Below, in pieces: positions 46,874 to 56,328 of a stretch of DNA of 64,000 nucleotides (the first letter of the stretch is position 1; the number at the start of each line of letters is the position of its first letter). Source of the stretch: Gracilariopsis chorda. Its lineage: Eukaryota; Rhodophyta; Florideophyceae; Gracilariales; Gracilariaceae. Position numbers and translations under genes: made by a program. Under the pieces are notes generated by a model that was given only the letters and a program-made list of their open reading frames with translations, was not told the DNA's origin and did not search any database. The stretch covers positions 62,001 to 126,000 of the forward strand of contig NBIV01000042.1 in the NCBI GenBank assembly GCA_003194525.1, written 5' to 3'.

Positions 46874-47240
46874 ATGATACCCTCTTGCCATCCCCATTGC
46901 ATCTTCTATGGCCGCACCCCGTTCTCTCTCCAGAGTCACCAACGTAGGTGCCCTCATCTACTCACCCCCGACGAACGCCCTTCCTCCTCCGCCAACGCTC
47001 CCGTCCAGTTCCCCCAAGGATCGAGCGACGAAAATCCGTTCCAAACCTCTCCACCGTTCCTCCTCCCACTCCCTCACACCGACCCTCCGACAACGTCCCC
47101 CTCACCGAAGATGAACCCTATCACATTTAACAGGCCTCCCTTTCCCTCCAAACACACGATGCACACCACATGGCAAGTCACGCACTCTGTTCAATCTCCT
47201 CCTCAAACCCACCTCCCCATACCTCGTCCCAATCCCCCTC
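46874..47240 (+). pseudogene. C2HC zinc-finger reading frame of the 47-56 kb cluster
   Basis: The first ATG of the frame (46874) is followed at once by CHPHCIFYGRTPFSLQSHQRRC, whose spacing C-x3-C-x12-H-x3-C fits a single C2HC zinc finger. A proline- and serine-rich stretch follows. The frame stays open to 47530, but protein-like sequence moves to the next frame near 47.2 kb (see 47170-48003). The two are probably parts of one gene with a frameshift or a small intron. Such fingers start many transposon-encoded proteins, but no polymerase or integrase follows here. Confidence 0.45.
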
Positions 47241-48003
47241 CCCTCTTCTCAATAACCCCCATCTCGAGCAACTCGTCCTCTGCATCTCCTCCATCGCTTC
47301 CTCCTTCAGCACACGCAAAGCTGACGAACTCATCCCCCTTCTCAACCACCCGGACTTCTCCAAGTCAGCCTTCCAGAAATCCATCTCCTCCGCAAAGCAG
47401 TGCCTCGCACTCGAAGAAAAACTCCTCAAGGAACGCATCAGCTCCACTGGCTTCCTCCCTCTCACACTCACCGATGAGCACAACTCCTTCTCCGCAACCC
47501 TCTTCCAAAAACGTGCCACAAACGTCCTGAAGCAACAACTCGCTCTCGCATACTCCAACAACACCTTCTTCCAACCCATCTCCCAATCTTCCCCTTCCTC
47601 CTCTTCCACCCCCGCCTTCACCCATCTTATGGCCGCAGACTTTAGAAACAAAGTCGTTCCTGCCTTCAAACAAGCCATCATGCAGTGCCACATCAATGAA
47701 ATCGTCTGGCACACCCCCGAAAACACTTCCAAGCGAAGAGCCACCGCCCATACAGAAATCATCTGTGCTATAGACCACTCCAATCTCTTGAAAGACTGTA
47801 ATCCACTTTCTGCAGACCCTCCCCTATCCTCCCATGCTCGATCTCAAACTCAACCGCAACCACGCAAACCCTCCTTCGTACGTGACAGAAAACCCATAAT
47901 AACCCTCTTGCACATCAACGACATACTTCCTACGCCCTCGCAATTCCTTTTCACCGTCAGATCCCTTTCTCTCCCCTCTTCTCACCTTCATCCCTTCCCG
48001 TAA
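47170..48003 (+). CDS. Helical protein of unknown family
   Basis: Residues ~30-130 look like real helical protein: HLEQLVLCISSIASSFS, LIPLLNHPDFSKSAFQKSIS, ALEEKLLKERISS and LFQKRATNVLKQQLALAYSN. A second helical block, FRNKVVPAFKQAIMQCH, follows a serine-rich linker. The C-terminus is low complexity. The opposite strand is also open over much of this region but reads less like protein. Its 3' end overlaps the convergent coiled-coil gene by about 180 bp. Family and function unknown. Confidence 0.5.
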   Translation: MASHALCSISSSNPPPHTSSQSPSPLLNNPHLEQLVLCISSIASSFSTRKADELIPLLNHPDFSKSAFQKSISSAKQCLALEEKLLKERISSTGFLPLTLTDEHNSFSATLFQKRATNVLKQQLALAYSNNTFFQPISQSSPSSSSTPAFTHLMAADFRNKVVPAFKQAIMQCHINEIVWHTPENTSKRRATAHTEIICAIDHSNLLKDCNPLSADPPLSSHARSQTQPQPRKPSFVRDRKPIITLLHINDILPTPSQFLFTVRSLSLPSSHLHPFP

Positions 48004-48951
48004 GCTATCTATCAGCAAATTCTTCTCGCTCATCTCTTCTCTCATCCTGTTCAGTTCCTCTTGCGTCAGCTTCAGCGACATCTGTAGGCTGCAGTGGTCC
48101 CCTTTGATCTGCCCGAGTTCTGCCTTCAACATATTGACCCTCTCAACTAACGAAGATCGAGACATCACACCGATGTTGTCATTCTCTGCATCTCCCAAAA
48201 TATCGACAGGCAGCCGTCGCTCCTCAGCAGGCTCACTTGGTGACCGATGAACACTTCGTTTCCTCTCTCGCATTCCTTCATGAGTCCGCGGCGTTCTGCT
48301 TCCTTTATCACTTTCCAAGTCTTGAGCCATTTGCACCTTTCGCGCCCGTACCGGGGTGCTCGTACGTTCTCTGCTTTTCGATGCTTCCTGTATTCCATTC
48401 GTCGCTCTGACCACTTCTTCCACTTCTCGCGTTTCCTTTAAACCAGAACGGCGTCCCACTCCTTCCTTTATTCTCTCTCTCGTCCATCTCCCCTTCACAA
48501 TGTGATCCTCTTCGTCCCCATCACTCTCTACCAAAGGGACATTTACCTCTCCTCCATATTGATTTCCCCTTGGGGCCCCACCTCTCTTCAGCGCAACTGC
48601 CTCTTCCATTTGTTTCCTTTCCGGCATTTCTTCATGTTTATTTCGGTCTTTGACCCGCGCATTTGCTTTCCACCCTCCCTGATCTGGTACCTCTTCCCTT
48701 CTCCTAGCAACCGACCCTTTCTCACCCTCCACCCCACCACCAGACCCAGGCATAGATCGCTGTCCCCGAACCGAATCTCTCCCGCGTGCTACATGCGCAT
48801 GGGCATCAGCCTTCAAATTCTCACTAGTCGTGCGCTCACTCGTCGTGCGGTCGGATCCGACGAAAACCGAAAAACTATCAAATTCTTTTTGCAATGCAAG
48901 TAATTGGGAGGGGAATTGCACGGATGCTACTTTGACGACAATGGATGTCAT
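47824..48951 (-). CDS. Disordered, coiled-coil protein
   Basis: 375 codons from ATG at 48951. Residues ~35-230 are highly charged and disordered. Residues ~255-320 form a leucine-heptad coiled coil (SLVERVNMLKAELGQIKGDH, LTQEELNRMREEMSEKNLLI). The first 25 codons (MTSIVVKVASVQFPSQLLAL) lie inside direct repeat 1, and a diverged copy of that start lies in direct repeat 2. The overlap with the plus-strand gene suggests the true C-terminus may be shorter. Oligomerisation is likely; function unknown. Confidence 0.5.
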   Translation of the reverse strand: MTSIVVKVASVQFPSQLLALQKEFDSFSVFVGSDRTTSERTTSENLKADAHAHVARGRDSVRGQRSMPGSGGGVEGEKGSVARRREEVPDQGGWKANARVKDRNKHEEMPERKQMEEAVALKRGGAPRGNQYGGEVNVPLVESDGDEEDHIVKGRWTRERIKEGVGRRSGLKETREVEEVVRATNGIQEASKSRERTSTPVRARKVQMAQDLESDKGSRTPRTHEGMRERKRSVHRSPSEPAEERRLPVDILGDAENDNIGVMSRSSLVERVNMLKAELGQIKGDHCSLQMSLKLTQEELNRMREEMSEKNLLIDSLREGMKVRRGERKGSDGEKELRGRRKYVVDVQEGYYGFSVTYEGGFAWLRLSLRSSMGG

Positions 48952-49013
48952 GAAAACGATATATAGTGCTTACCTCCATCTCTTTGGAACCTAGCAGGCG
49001 TGATCACGGGAGC
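48880..49013. repeat. Direct repeat 1 (134 bp)
   Basis: Matches 49357-49499 from AAATTCTTT to CACGGGAGC, with a few substitutions and one ~10-bp gap. It holds the N-terminal codons of the minus-strand coiled-coil gene and a TATATAG sequence. Confidence 0.9.
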
Positions 49014-49194
49014 TTCAAAAGAATGGGGTAACAATGTCAGAGACGACCACTCCGGTGCTTTTTTTAACAAGAAAAAGTTGTTCTTCTGGTTCAATAGAAG
49101 TTTTCAATCGCCCAAACCGACGCAACGAATGCGCTTGCGAAGAATGTGCAAGACGCTTTTGACTTGGTTGCCACGGGTTATGTTTCTCTTCGTT

Positions 49195-49348
49195 TTGGGT
49201 CGAGGTCCGTGGTCCGAGGTGTCATGGTGCTCCATTGCGATTACGATGGAGCGCCAGGCATGAATTTTTATCAAACTTTCGCGTCCTGGCGCTCCATCGT
49301 AATCACGATGGAGCACCACGACACCCCGGACCACGGACCTCGACCAAA
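49195..49348. repeat. 64-bp-arm inverted repeat (hairpin)
   Basis: The left arm 49195-49258 and right arm 49285-49348 pair almost perfectly, with only a few mismatches, around a 26-nt loop. Innermost pairing is GATGGAGCGCCAGG with CCTGGCGCTCCATC; outermost is GTCGAGG with CCTCGAC. It sits between the two direct repeats. A transcript would form a long RNA hairpin. It may also be a fold-back element. Confidence 0.95.
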
Positions 49349-49356
49349 GAATTAAC

Positions 49357-49499
49357 AAATTCTTTTGCAATGCAAGTAATTGGGAGGGGAAGTGCAGGGA
49401 TGCTACGGTGACGACAATTTATGTCATGAAACGTCTTGAAGAAGATATATAGTGCTTACGTCCATCTCTTTGGAACCAAGCATACGTGATCACGGGAGC
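49357..49499. repeat. Direct repeat 2 (143 bp)
   Basis: Second copy of repeat 1 in the same orientation, ending 26 bp before the reading frame at 49526. It could serve as its promoter (TATATAG at 49445). Confidence 0.9.
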
Positions 49500-49525
49500 A
49501 TTCGACGTCAGCGGGTGCCAAAAAA

Positions 49526-50314
49526 ATGCAAGCGCGACCTTTGAAGTATTCAGCCATGGATTCCACTGGGAATAAGATTAACGCGCCACCACGGGAACGG
49601 ACTCCCAGGAAGCCTGTTTCGCCGAAGAGACGTGTTATCGACATGCCGACAACTCGAGGCAAAGCGAAGAGCCGGGGCGTCACCCGAACTGCCAGCCACC
49701 CTGAGCCATCAATTGTGGGCAATACGGGTCAGGTGCTTAAGAACGATGCGGAGGTCAATCTGTTCGTACGAGTTGGGAGTAGTGATGCGAAGGTAAAGGT
49801 AGGAGGGGCGAAATTGCGCGGTGTGCGGGTTGCTGGGGGGCCGGGGACTAGACTCTGTCGTTCACTACACAACCATCCCCTGTACTCTACGCAGAAACCT
49901 GGAGAGGACTTGGTGGTTATCTTTAAGACAAATATTTCGTCACACCAAGATGAGAAGTACCCTTATGTTTTTGGGGGTCCCGAGGAACCGCCCGCAACTT
50001 TGAAGGAGATGGTTTCAGCGGGTTTAGATGCATGGGAAACTGCGATGATGAGTGTCAAAAATGAAGAGGGAGAGGGGGATAAGTCGGTTCCATCGCAGTC
50101 AGGAGCAAATGTGAAGACTGTCCACAGAAGTACAACTTCCAGGACCACCGGAAGACAAATCAAGCGCCTTCCCGCTGTTGCTGGTACACCATCAAACATT
50201 TTGGTGACCAAAGCGCCGGTGAAGAGCCTTGAGAGCGGTGGAGAGGCTCTGGTGAAAACCCGTCAGAGCAGTGGAGGAACATCAAGTGCTCTAGCGGGTG
50301 GCTCTGGAAACTAA
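49526..50314 (+). pseudogene. N-terminal segment of the ParB-oxygenase gene
   Basis: 262 codons in the same frame as the ParB-like segment downstream, which suggests one original gene. Residues 20-60 are basic and disordered (PRERTPRKPVSPKRR). Residues 75-170 contain a more ordered block (NLFVRVGSSDAKVKVGG, DLVVIFKTNISSHQDEKYPY, ATLKEMVSAGLDAWETAMM). The tail is serine/threonine-rich. Two alternative ATGs occur near the start. No family recognised. Protein-like sequence continues past the end of this frame. Confidence 0.5.
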
Positions 50315-50597
50315 GGAGGCCCTGAAGTCGGAGCAAGCTCCGATGATGACGTCATAGAGGTGCCTGTACTCTCCAGGAACGATCTTGATCCGGAATAGAG
50401 GGTTTTATATGATGACAGTGATGGTGTTCTTTCGGAAGAGGTGGATAACAGTTTGGGGGTCCTAGACATCAATCGAGATGATTATGACCAGCACAATTGC
50501 GTAATCGATATCCACAACATTCGATTTCCGAAGAACACGGTTCGTTCGAAGAATGACATACATCTTTAAGATACTTCGAACAAACTGAGGAAATTCG

Positions 50598-52348
50598 GAA
50601 TGCTCCCTTCTCTTGGGTCGATTGCGGTGGCCCTGTTGGAGGATATGCCGGTTCGTGACGCTATTGATGCCAGTGGACGTTTGATTGTTCCTGTGGTTTT
50701 GGTGGACGGCTTCCATTGAGTGGGTGTTCTACTGGACCTCGAGCAGGAGGGTGCGAAATGGGCACGGATTACTGCTGGTTTCAACGTCACGCTTTGGGAA
50801 CTGAACGACGGCCAGAGAATGACATTGAATGAGATGTTGTGGCTGGGGAAGACGTTGAATGATTTGAGCTCTAAGGTTCTGGTGATGTCCTTCGCAGATA
50901 AGATTTACACTGCTGTTTCGTTTATTCGTAATGGCGTAGAGCAGGATAGGTATGATTTGTCGAAGCTTAAACCAAGCCAAATCACGGGGGTGTTGTGGAG
51001 CAGTGAGACGAAGGGAAAAGAAGGGAAGATACGTCATTTAAATCGCCATTCTGCTCTTGCTCTGAAGTTTGCACGTAATCCCGGTCTGTTAGAGTTCTTT
51101 GATGTGGTGTGGCAGGAGACGCCTCAAATTGGAATCACTCATGTGTCTAGTGATATTCTGCTTGGAATGACAGCGGATAAGTTTCGTTATACTATCCAAT
51201 GTGTACAGGAACATGTTCGAGTGAGGTCGGCGGCCACTGTGAAGATGGGACCGTTTGAGAATTTCCGAAAGTACTTCTTCGACTGCGCTTCTAGAACGTA
51301 TGAAATTTGCAGTGAGCTGGGGAGTTCCATGAAAGAGAAAAAGAATGTACAGGAAGTGATGAATACCACGGTTACCATCGGCGATTCTGACCAGAATGTG
51401 TCAAAGTATATCATATCTCGTCTGGGGAAGTGGTATACGAAAGTGAAACGCAGTTCACTGGAGTCCAGAGTGAGTAATAAGGTGAAAGGGGTTCGTAGGA
51501 AGTTGTCCAGCGCTTTGTCGGGCATGCAGGGACAGGATGCCATTGCTGCTGCTCCCTCTGCGGCCGATGTGGACGTGATCGACTTGCTTGGTCGGAATGA
51601 GGAAGCTGCTCAGGAGCCTCCGAACGCTGACCAGGAGCCTCGAAGAAGCAAGCGAATCTCAAAGAAGCGTAAAGTGGAGGTCCTGGACGAAGATGAAGAT
51701 GAAGAGTCAGTTGATTTTGAGCCACCGGTGAAGAGGCAGAGACGATCGAATCGTAAGCCAACTACAACTGGTGTGAAGCGATCTGGCTTTGGTATCTCGC
51801 AGGAGGTGGTGGAGGTGCTGCGTAGTATGGAAAGGAGAGATTTGAAGAGGTGGATGACAGCACAGGAGATCATTGTGCTCGAGTCAAGCGAGGATGAAGC
51901 TCAGGAGGACTTTGTGGATGATGAGGAAGATGAGGCAGAGGAGCAGCAAACCGCAGGCAGCTTTGACGGTAAGAATCCTGAAAAGCTTCCAGCTGGCTTA
52001 AGTACGCAAGGAGAGCTGGCTATGGGAGCGGACATGTCTTGGGGGGACCTGGTATACTCGTTGCCGAGTGAGTGGCCTGCAAGCGGAAATGCAGTGAAGC
52101 ATTCCCATCCATGGATGCAGAAGATAAATCTGAGGAAGCACCATCGGGCGGAGTGCCTATCACCTGATGACTTCCGAATGGTTCATCATGCTGTGTACTG
52201 GCGTGCGTCGTGCAACATGCACAAAGAGATGGATACTACGACACATGTAGTGCTCGGTGTGAAGATGCCGTCATCAGGAACGGTATCGAATGAAGAGGAA
52301 GCGTTATGGATGGCCGCTTTTGAGAGAGAGGACTTGGATCTTGTTTAA
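50598..52348 (+). pseudogene. ParB/sulfiredoxin-like domain with acidic/NLS linker
   Basis: From 50600 the frame reads MLPSLGSIAVALLEDMPVRD, then GRLIVPVVLVDGFH, and soon after WARITAGFNVTLWELNDGQR. The order (short strand, PVVLVDGxH loop, then a strand with WxLxDG) is that of the ParB/Srx fold, where DGxHR forms the nucleotide or phosphate site. A helical domain follows (LSKLKPSQITGVLW to about residue 240 of the 50720 frame), then a nuclear-localisation-like stretch (RRSKRISKKRKVEV and PPVKRQRRSNRK), an acidic linker, and a tryptophan-rich block (PSEWPASGNAVKHSHPWMQK). The gene is interrupted several times. The assignment is by motif pattern only. Confidence 0.5.
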
Positions 52349-53294
52349 TTTGCGAAGAAGAGAGTGGAGCTGTCCGAGAGAGGGTTTTGTGTGCTGGAGA
52401 ATTTTGGGACAGATGAAGGCATGGCGAGTAAGGCTTCGAAAGAGGAGACTGCAAATGGACGAAGATGTGATAGGAGAACTGATGGACTTCTTCGAACGCG
52501 ACTTGGTTTCGCAACCCGATCTCACGAACGAAGCGAATCGTGTTTTCTGGAATATGATCATCAATGAAGGAGGGGTAAAGGATGTTAAGAATGATATCAA
52601 GGCGGTGAGGCGTTTCATCACAACCAAACGAGGGATTGCGGACAGAATTGAGGAGCTTGAAAACAGTGCAGTTCTTGCTCGAAAGAGAGCCATGTTGGAT
52701 GCAAGACTCGGTCAGATTGCAGCGGCTCTCCGGTTGTGTGAAGGTGGGACGATGTATGCCCCTCACACGGGTGGCCGTATCCTTTGTACTAGAGAGGATT
52801 GTCCGAGGCAGGTGCTACACACGGATTTCAGGGGTTTGACGGAGAATGAAAGGATGAGAAATGTGAACCCGGGGTATTTTGCAATGGCATCGGGACCGGA
52901 TGCGTTCATGATTTGGGTTTGTGAACGGTCACATACTCTAACAATGACACGGGATAACTTGAAAGAGCTTTCGGCTTCTATGATGGTTCGGAAGTTCAGA
53001 GTTCCACCGTTTTCTGTTTTCATTGGAAGAGGGGATGCATTTCATGCTGGGGCTGGGTACAATGATGCAATAGCGAAAGGCAATTGCATGCGATATTATA
53101 TGTACTTTGTACCTGAGGGATACAATATCCCGGATGCGGTGCATAGGCAAAGCGGTTTCCGCCCTCCCTTTTTTAGTGATGAAGAGGACCGTGGCGATTT
53201 ATCTGAAGGGGGAGGAGGGGAAGAGGAGCGGGGAGATGAAGCTGACGATAGAGATGTAGTTATGCAAGAAGCCGAAGGTGAACCCGTCGGATGA
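52349..53294 (+). pseudogene. 2-oxoglutarate/Fe(II) oxygenase-like domain
   Basis: The readable frame starts at 52290; its real part begins near 52440. It has a helical lead-in (DEDVIGELMDFFERDLV, RIEELENSAVLARKRAM) and then a double-stranded beta-helix signature: QVLHTDF (iron-binding H-x-D, residues 177 and 179), GYFAMASGPDAFMIWVC, PFSVFIGRGDAFHAGAGYND (distal His 252) and CMRYYMYFVP (Arg 268, candidate 2-oxoglutarate salt bridge). The spacing suits PhyH- or TET/JBP-type dioxygenases. An acidic tail runs on to about 53430 in another frame. Just upstream in the ParB frame lies RGFCVLENFG, a usual start for such oxygenases, so the domains were probably one protein. Substrate unknown. Confidence 0.6.
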
Positions 53295-53430
53295 GGAGGA
53301 CGATGAGGATACACTGAAACCATCGGAAATGAACACTGATGGAGATTATGAACAGGAGGTTGACGATGAGGGTGAAATGGTTCCTACAAGAGCGGAGGGT
53401 CTGATAGGTGAGGAAGATGAAAGCGATTGA

Positions 53431-53970
53431 TAATGATAAGTAAACTAGTGATATACGTTTGTTAAATCTGATGATTGCTTTTTGATCTTTATAGTGAATG
53501 TTTATAGTGAATGGGAGAGGTTTACTACGATGGGGATTACCTTTTATGCGGCTTCATTCGAATGATGCGTAATAATGAAGGCATGATGTCTACAAAGATT
53601 TAGCTTTGTTATATTCCATAAAGAAAGGTCTACAAGTATGAGAAGAAAATTGGGATGGGTGTATTGGAAGGGAGAATAAAGGGGCAGCTCATATGAAACA
53701 CGAATGAGTGTAAAATTGAGTATGGGATTATGTATGAGAATTGAAGGTGATTGTACGGTTGTGAAGGATCCCGTTGTTATAGCCAAATACCGCGATTGTC
53801 CATTCTGTTGATATAGAAAGTACTGGTTCTTTTCATACATGAATGCATTGTGGCGTGCTTGATGTATGAAGAAGATTGAAGAGGGTGAAGACATTATCGT
53901 GTAGAGGTTCAAAATATTGTTTTGTGTGTTGGGAAGGACAAGGAGTGAGCAAATGAGAAGATGATAAGCT
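53431..53970. other. Intergenic, AT-rich
   Basis: No convincing gene. A minus-strand open frame (53544-54089) owes part of its length to the tandem repeat and looks spurious. Confidence 0.5.
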
Positions 53971-54031
53971 GTGCATTTAAGCAGTGACGAAGTTGGTTCA
54001 AGTGAAGAGGTGGGACATTCACTATCGACTT

Positions 54032-54110
54032 TTGAACATTCATTCACGACTCTTGAACATTCATTCACGACTCTTGAACATTCATTCACGACTCTTGAAG
54101 ATTCATGTCA
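54032..54110. repeat. 21-bp tandem repeat, 3 full copies and a part
   Basis: Unit TTGAACATTCATTCACGACT plus C, identical in the first three copies, then a diverged partial copy. It ends at the start of the next gene (ATG 54105). The period of 21 keeps any frame open, giving 7-residue repeats on both strands. Confidence 0.95.
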
Positions 54111-54479
54111 TTTGAGAACATTCACACGCACCATGACTACTATTTGCATTTTTCGGTCAGTGAGCGGAGGACCCGTATACATGTGGACATCTTTCCCAAT
54201 GAGACGGTGATGAGGTTTGATGAAGTACTTGAAATTCGGTATAACACGGATACGGAGAAGGGTGGTGTGCGAGGGGCGTCGATGTTGCTGACTGCTGGAG
54301 TTTTAGAGGATTTGATGAAGATATACGTAGTTCTCGACGCTATACCGACACATAATCATATCTTAACGAATGCAAATTTTTTGCACGTGCTGTATGGCAG
54401 TACGCATTTAAAAGAGTATCTGGAGAGTGCGTCAAACCTTTCTAAAAGCCCTGGAAATATGTTCAGCTATAATGGGTGA
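54105..54479 (+). pseudogene. N-terminal part of a membrane-protein gene
   Basis: 124 codons with good protein character (SVSERRTRIHVDIFPNET, RFDEVLEIRYNTDTEKGG, LLTAGVLEDLMKIYVVLD). A single TGA at 54477 separates it from the membrane protein at 54495, which is in the same frame. The two were probably one gene with a soluble N-terminal domain. The start ATG adjoins the 21-bp repeat. No family recognised. Confidence 0.5.
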
Positions 54480-54494
54480 TACACATATGCGTTT

Positions 54495-55301
54495 ATGTTT
54501 TCATTAGCCATTGGTGTTCTTTATGGGGTTTTGAGATCAGTTTTAATGCATTATGTGGTGGGTGATGATAGGAGGTCTCCGAAGATGCTATTTGTGGTGA
54601 TATTGGAGACGGTTTTGCATTGGCTTCTCTTCGATATTGTGTCCTCATTGCATAGGAGGTATTTTGGTTTACTGGCTTTTGTACGTTTGAGGGGGAGGGA
54701 ACGACTGGGAAGGTTTTCTGTGATTCGAAACAGACTACTTGGATTCACAGTGGGAGGTCTGGTGCGGTTGAATGCTTGTATTTTTGTTACCTATCATTTC
54801 TTGGGAACGCCAATGTCGCTTAGAACGGAACTTAAGAGTGGCGCTGTTGCATTTTTCAGTGGTGGGTTCATGTTTGGGGCTCTGTCATGTGTTGTGGAGC
54901 GGCTGACGATGTTCTTTGTGACTGGGGACAGCATTAACAATGAGATAGGGCTTCCATATGTGCAGAGAGGTATTGGTGAGCTGATTTTGGGTGTTTGCGG
55001 GACTGTATGCGGGGGTTTGAAGAAGGTGGTGGGGATAACTGATGGTGTGGCTGCTATTAGGCTCTTTATTGGAATGGTGTTTTCTGTGGTCTTTAGGTAT
55101 TTGATATCTACATTTGTGAGGGAGACTTCTTTGCACAATGCAAGGGGACTGGGGCCTCTAGTAGAGAACACTATCTTTTTTGTGTTGTTGCTTTTAGATA
55201 TGGCTGTGGATATGGACTTAGAGTACAAGTTTGAGAGGTATGTTGCGAGTCTGGGAGAGCAACCGAGGCCTTTTGGGTCTTGTTTTCGACCATTCCTTTA
55301 G
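54495..55301 (+). CDS. Multi-pass membrane protein
   Basis: 268 codons with six or seven hydrophobic segments: LAIGVLYGVLRSVLMHYVV, MLFVVILETVLHWLLFDIV, LLGFTVGGLVRL, AVAFFSGGFMFGALSCVV, ELILGVCGTVCGG, LFIGMVFSVVFRYLI and IFFVLLLLDMAVDM. Loops are short and basic. Glycines within helices and a conserved-looking CGTVCGG recall transporter or channel packing, but no family is recognised. It follows the ParB-oxygenase gene on the same strand. A membrane protein beside a predicted nuclear oxygenase is unusual and unexplained. Confidence 0.55.
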   Translation: MFSLAIGVLYGVLRSVLMHYVVGDDRRSPKMLFVVILETVLHWLLFDIVSSLHRRYFGLLAFVRLRGRERLGRFSVIRNRLLGFTVGGLVRLNACIFVTYHFLGTPMSLRTELKSGAVAFFSGGFMFGALSCVVERLTMFFVTGDSINNEIGLPYVQRGIGELILGVCGTVCGGLKKVVGITDGVAAIRLFIGMVFSVVFRYLISTFVRETSLHNARGLGPLVENTIFFVLLLLDMAVDMDLEYKFERYVASLGEQPRPFGSCFRPFL

Positions 55302-55525
55302 ATAGCATTGTAGTTCTACCTCTACATACTTAGGGTGACTGAGTTGTAAAATGTTGTCCTAGATAGGCTGTTTCTGATCATTGGTGGGACACGTGGTATG
55401 GCGGTGAGAAATGGCGCGAAAACGGGGGATTGAAAAAATGGGGATGGATAAGTAGTTGGAGTGTGCACGTTTGGTGGTAGAGGGTTGGGAACGGGAGCAC
55501 CGTTGGGGTAAAGAGTGTAGTAGCC

Positions 55526-56328
55526 ATGTCGAGCGGATCCGTGAATGATGAGGAGCTCCTGGCGTTGTTGGATAAAGCGGAGATGAAAGAGGTGCCGGAG
55601 ACGCCTCCGGGGGAGAAGAGGGATGAGGAAGGGGATGGTGATGGTGAAAGGCGCGAGGAAAAGGCGGTTGTTGGGCTCGGGGAGCTTGGGGTTGGGACGA
55701 TGATGGGAGGGGATGGTGGGGAGGGAGGTGCGGGCGAGGGTGGTCGAGGAGGAGGGGTAGGGGGAGGTGGAGGGGTAGGGGGAGGTGGAGGGAGACGAAT
55801 AGATGGGTTCTACCGCGATGTGAAGGAACTATTGAGGAGCGCAGGGGGAGGGCTTAAGGAGCGTTTGGATGAGTGTATTGAGGAGGTTGTCGTGGAGTTG
55901 GGAGGGATGGTTCTGAGTGCGTCGGAGGAAGGATTGCCGATGGGTGCTGTGGCTGAGTTGCGCCGGAGGGTGAGGGAGGGTGGGATGTGAGCAGAGCAGC
56001 ACGTCGATGGGGTTGTCGCGTGTGTGGGAGAGGAGCTGGGGAGGCTGTGGAAGGAGAATAAGGAGTTGCGAGGACGGATTTTGGAGTTGGAGAAGTGGCT
56101 TTTACTGGTGGACAGGGCTGTGCATCTAGTCGAAGATATGCGGAACAAGATGTATGGAGGTTGAGGGGAAGGTGGGGTGGGAGGTGCTGTCCGGAGTGGG
56201 TCTCCGCTTACTCCTGGAGGTGGAGGGGTCGTGAAAAGGAGGTTGGAGGAGAAGGACGAAGAAGGATCGGAGGTTAAGAGTCGGTTGAAGAGGAGGCATG
56301 GAAAGAGGGAAGAGGGAGAAGAAGGCTA
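55526..56328 (+). pseudogene. Glycine-rich, coiled-coil protein
   Basis: Starts MSSGSVNDEELLALLDKAEM. A glutamate/glycine-rich stretch and a pure glycine tract (residues ~60-92) follow, then a helical part (GFYRDVKELLRSAGGGLKER, LDECIEEVVVELGGMVL) ending at 55990. In the same frame the sequence stays protein-like, with a heptad coiled coil (ELGRLWKENKELRGRILELE) and a basic, acidic-patched tail to 56328. Two TGA codons interrupt the frame. Last gene of the cluster; function unknown. Confidence 0.5.
55753..55788 (+). repeat. 18-bp G-rich tandem repeat, quadruplex-prone
   Basis: Two perfect copies of GGGGTAGGGGGAGGTGGA, giving four runs of four or more G within 36 bases. It encodes the glycine tract. 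The coding strand could form a G-quadruplex. Confidence 0.8.

Noticed and set aside
47178-47783. Minus-strand frame opposite the helical protein
   Set aside because: Tryptophan- and cysteine-rich, with no protein-like pattern. The plus-strand reading has consistent amphipathic helices.
53544-54089. Minus-strand reading frame of 181 codons with VNECSR repeats
   Set aside because: The repeats are the other strand of the 21-bp tandem array, which keeps every frame open. The remainder is not protein-like.
50300-56328. Stop codons in the cluster genes all consistent with C-to-T change (a RIP- or deamination-like signature)
   Set aside because: Every stop codon has a C-to-T precursor (CAA, CAG or CGA), so this agreement is automatic and proves nothing. 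Only comparison with other copies, counting changes at all sites, could show a bias.
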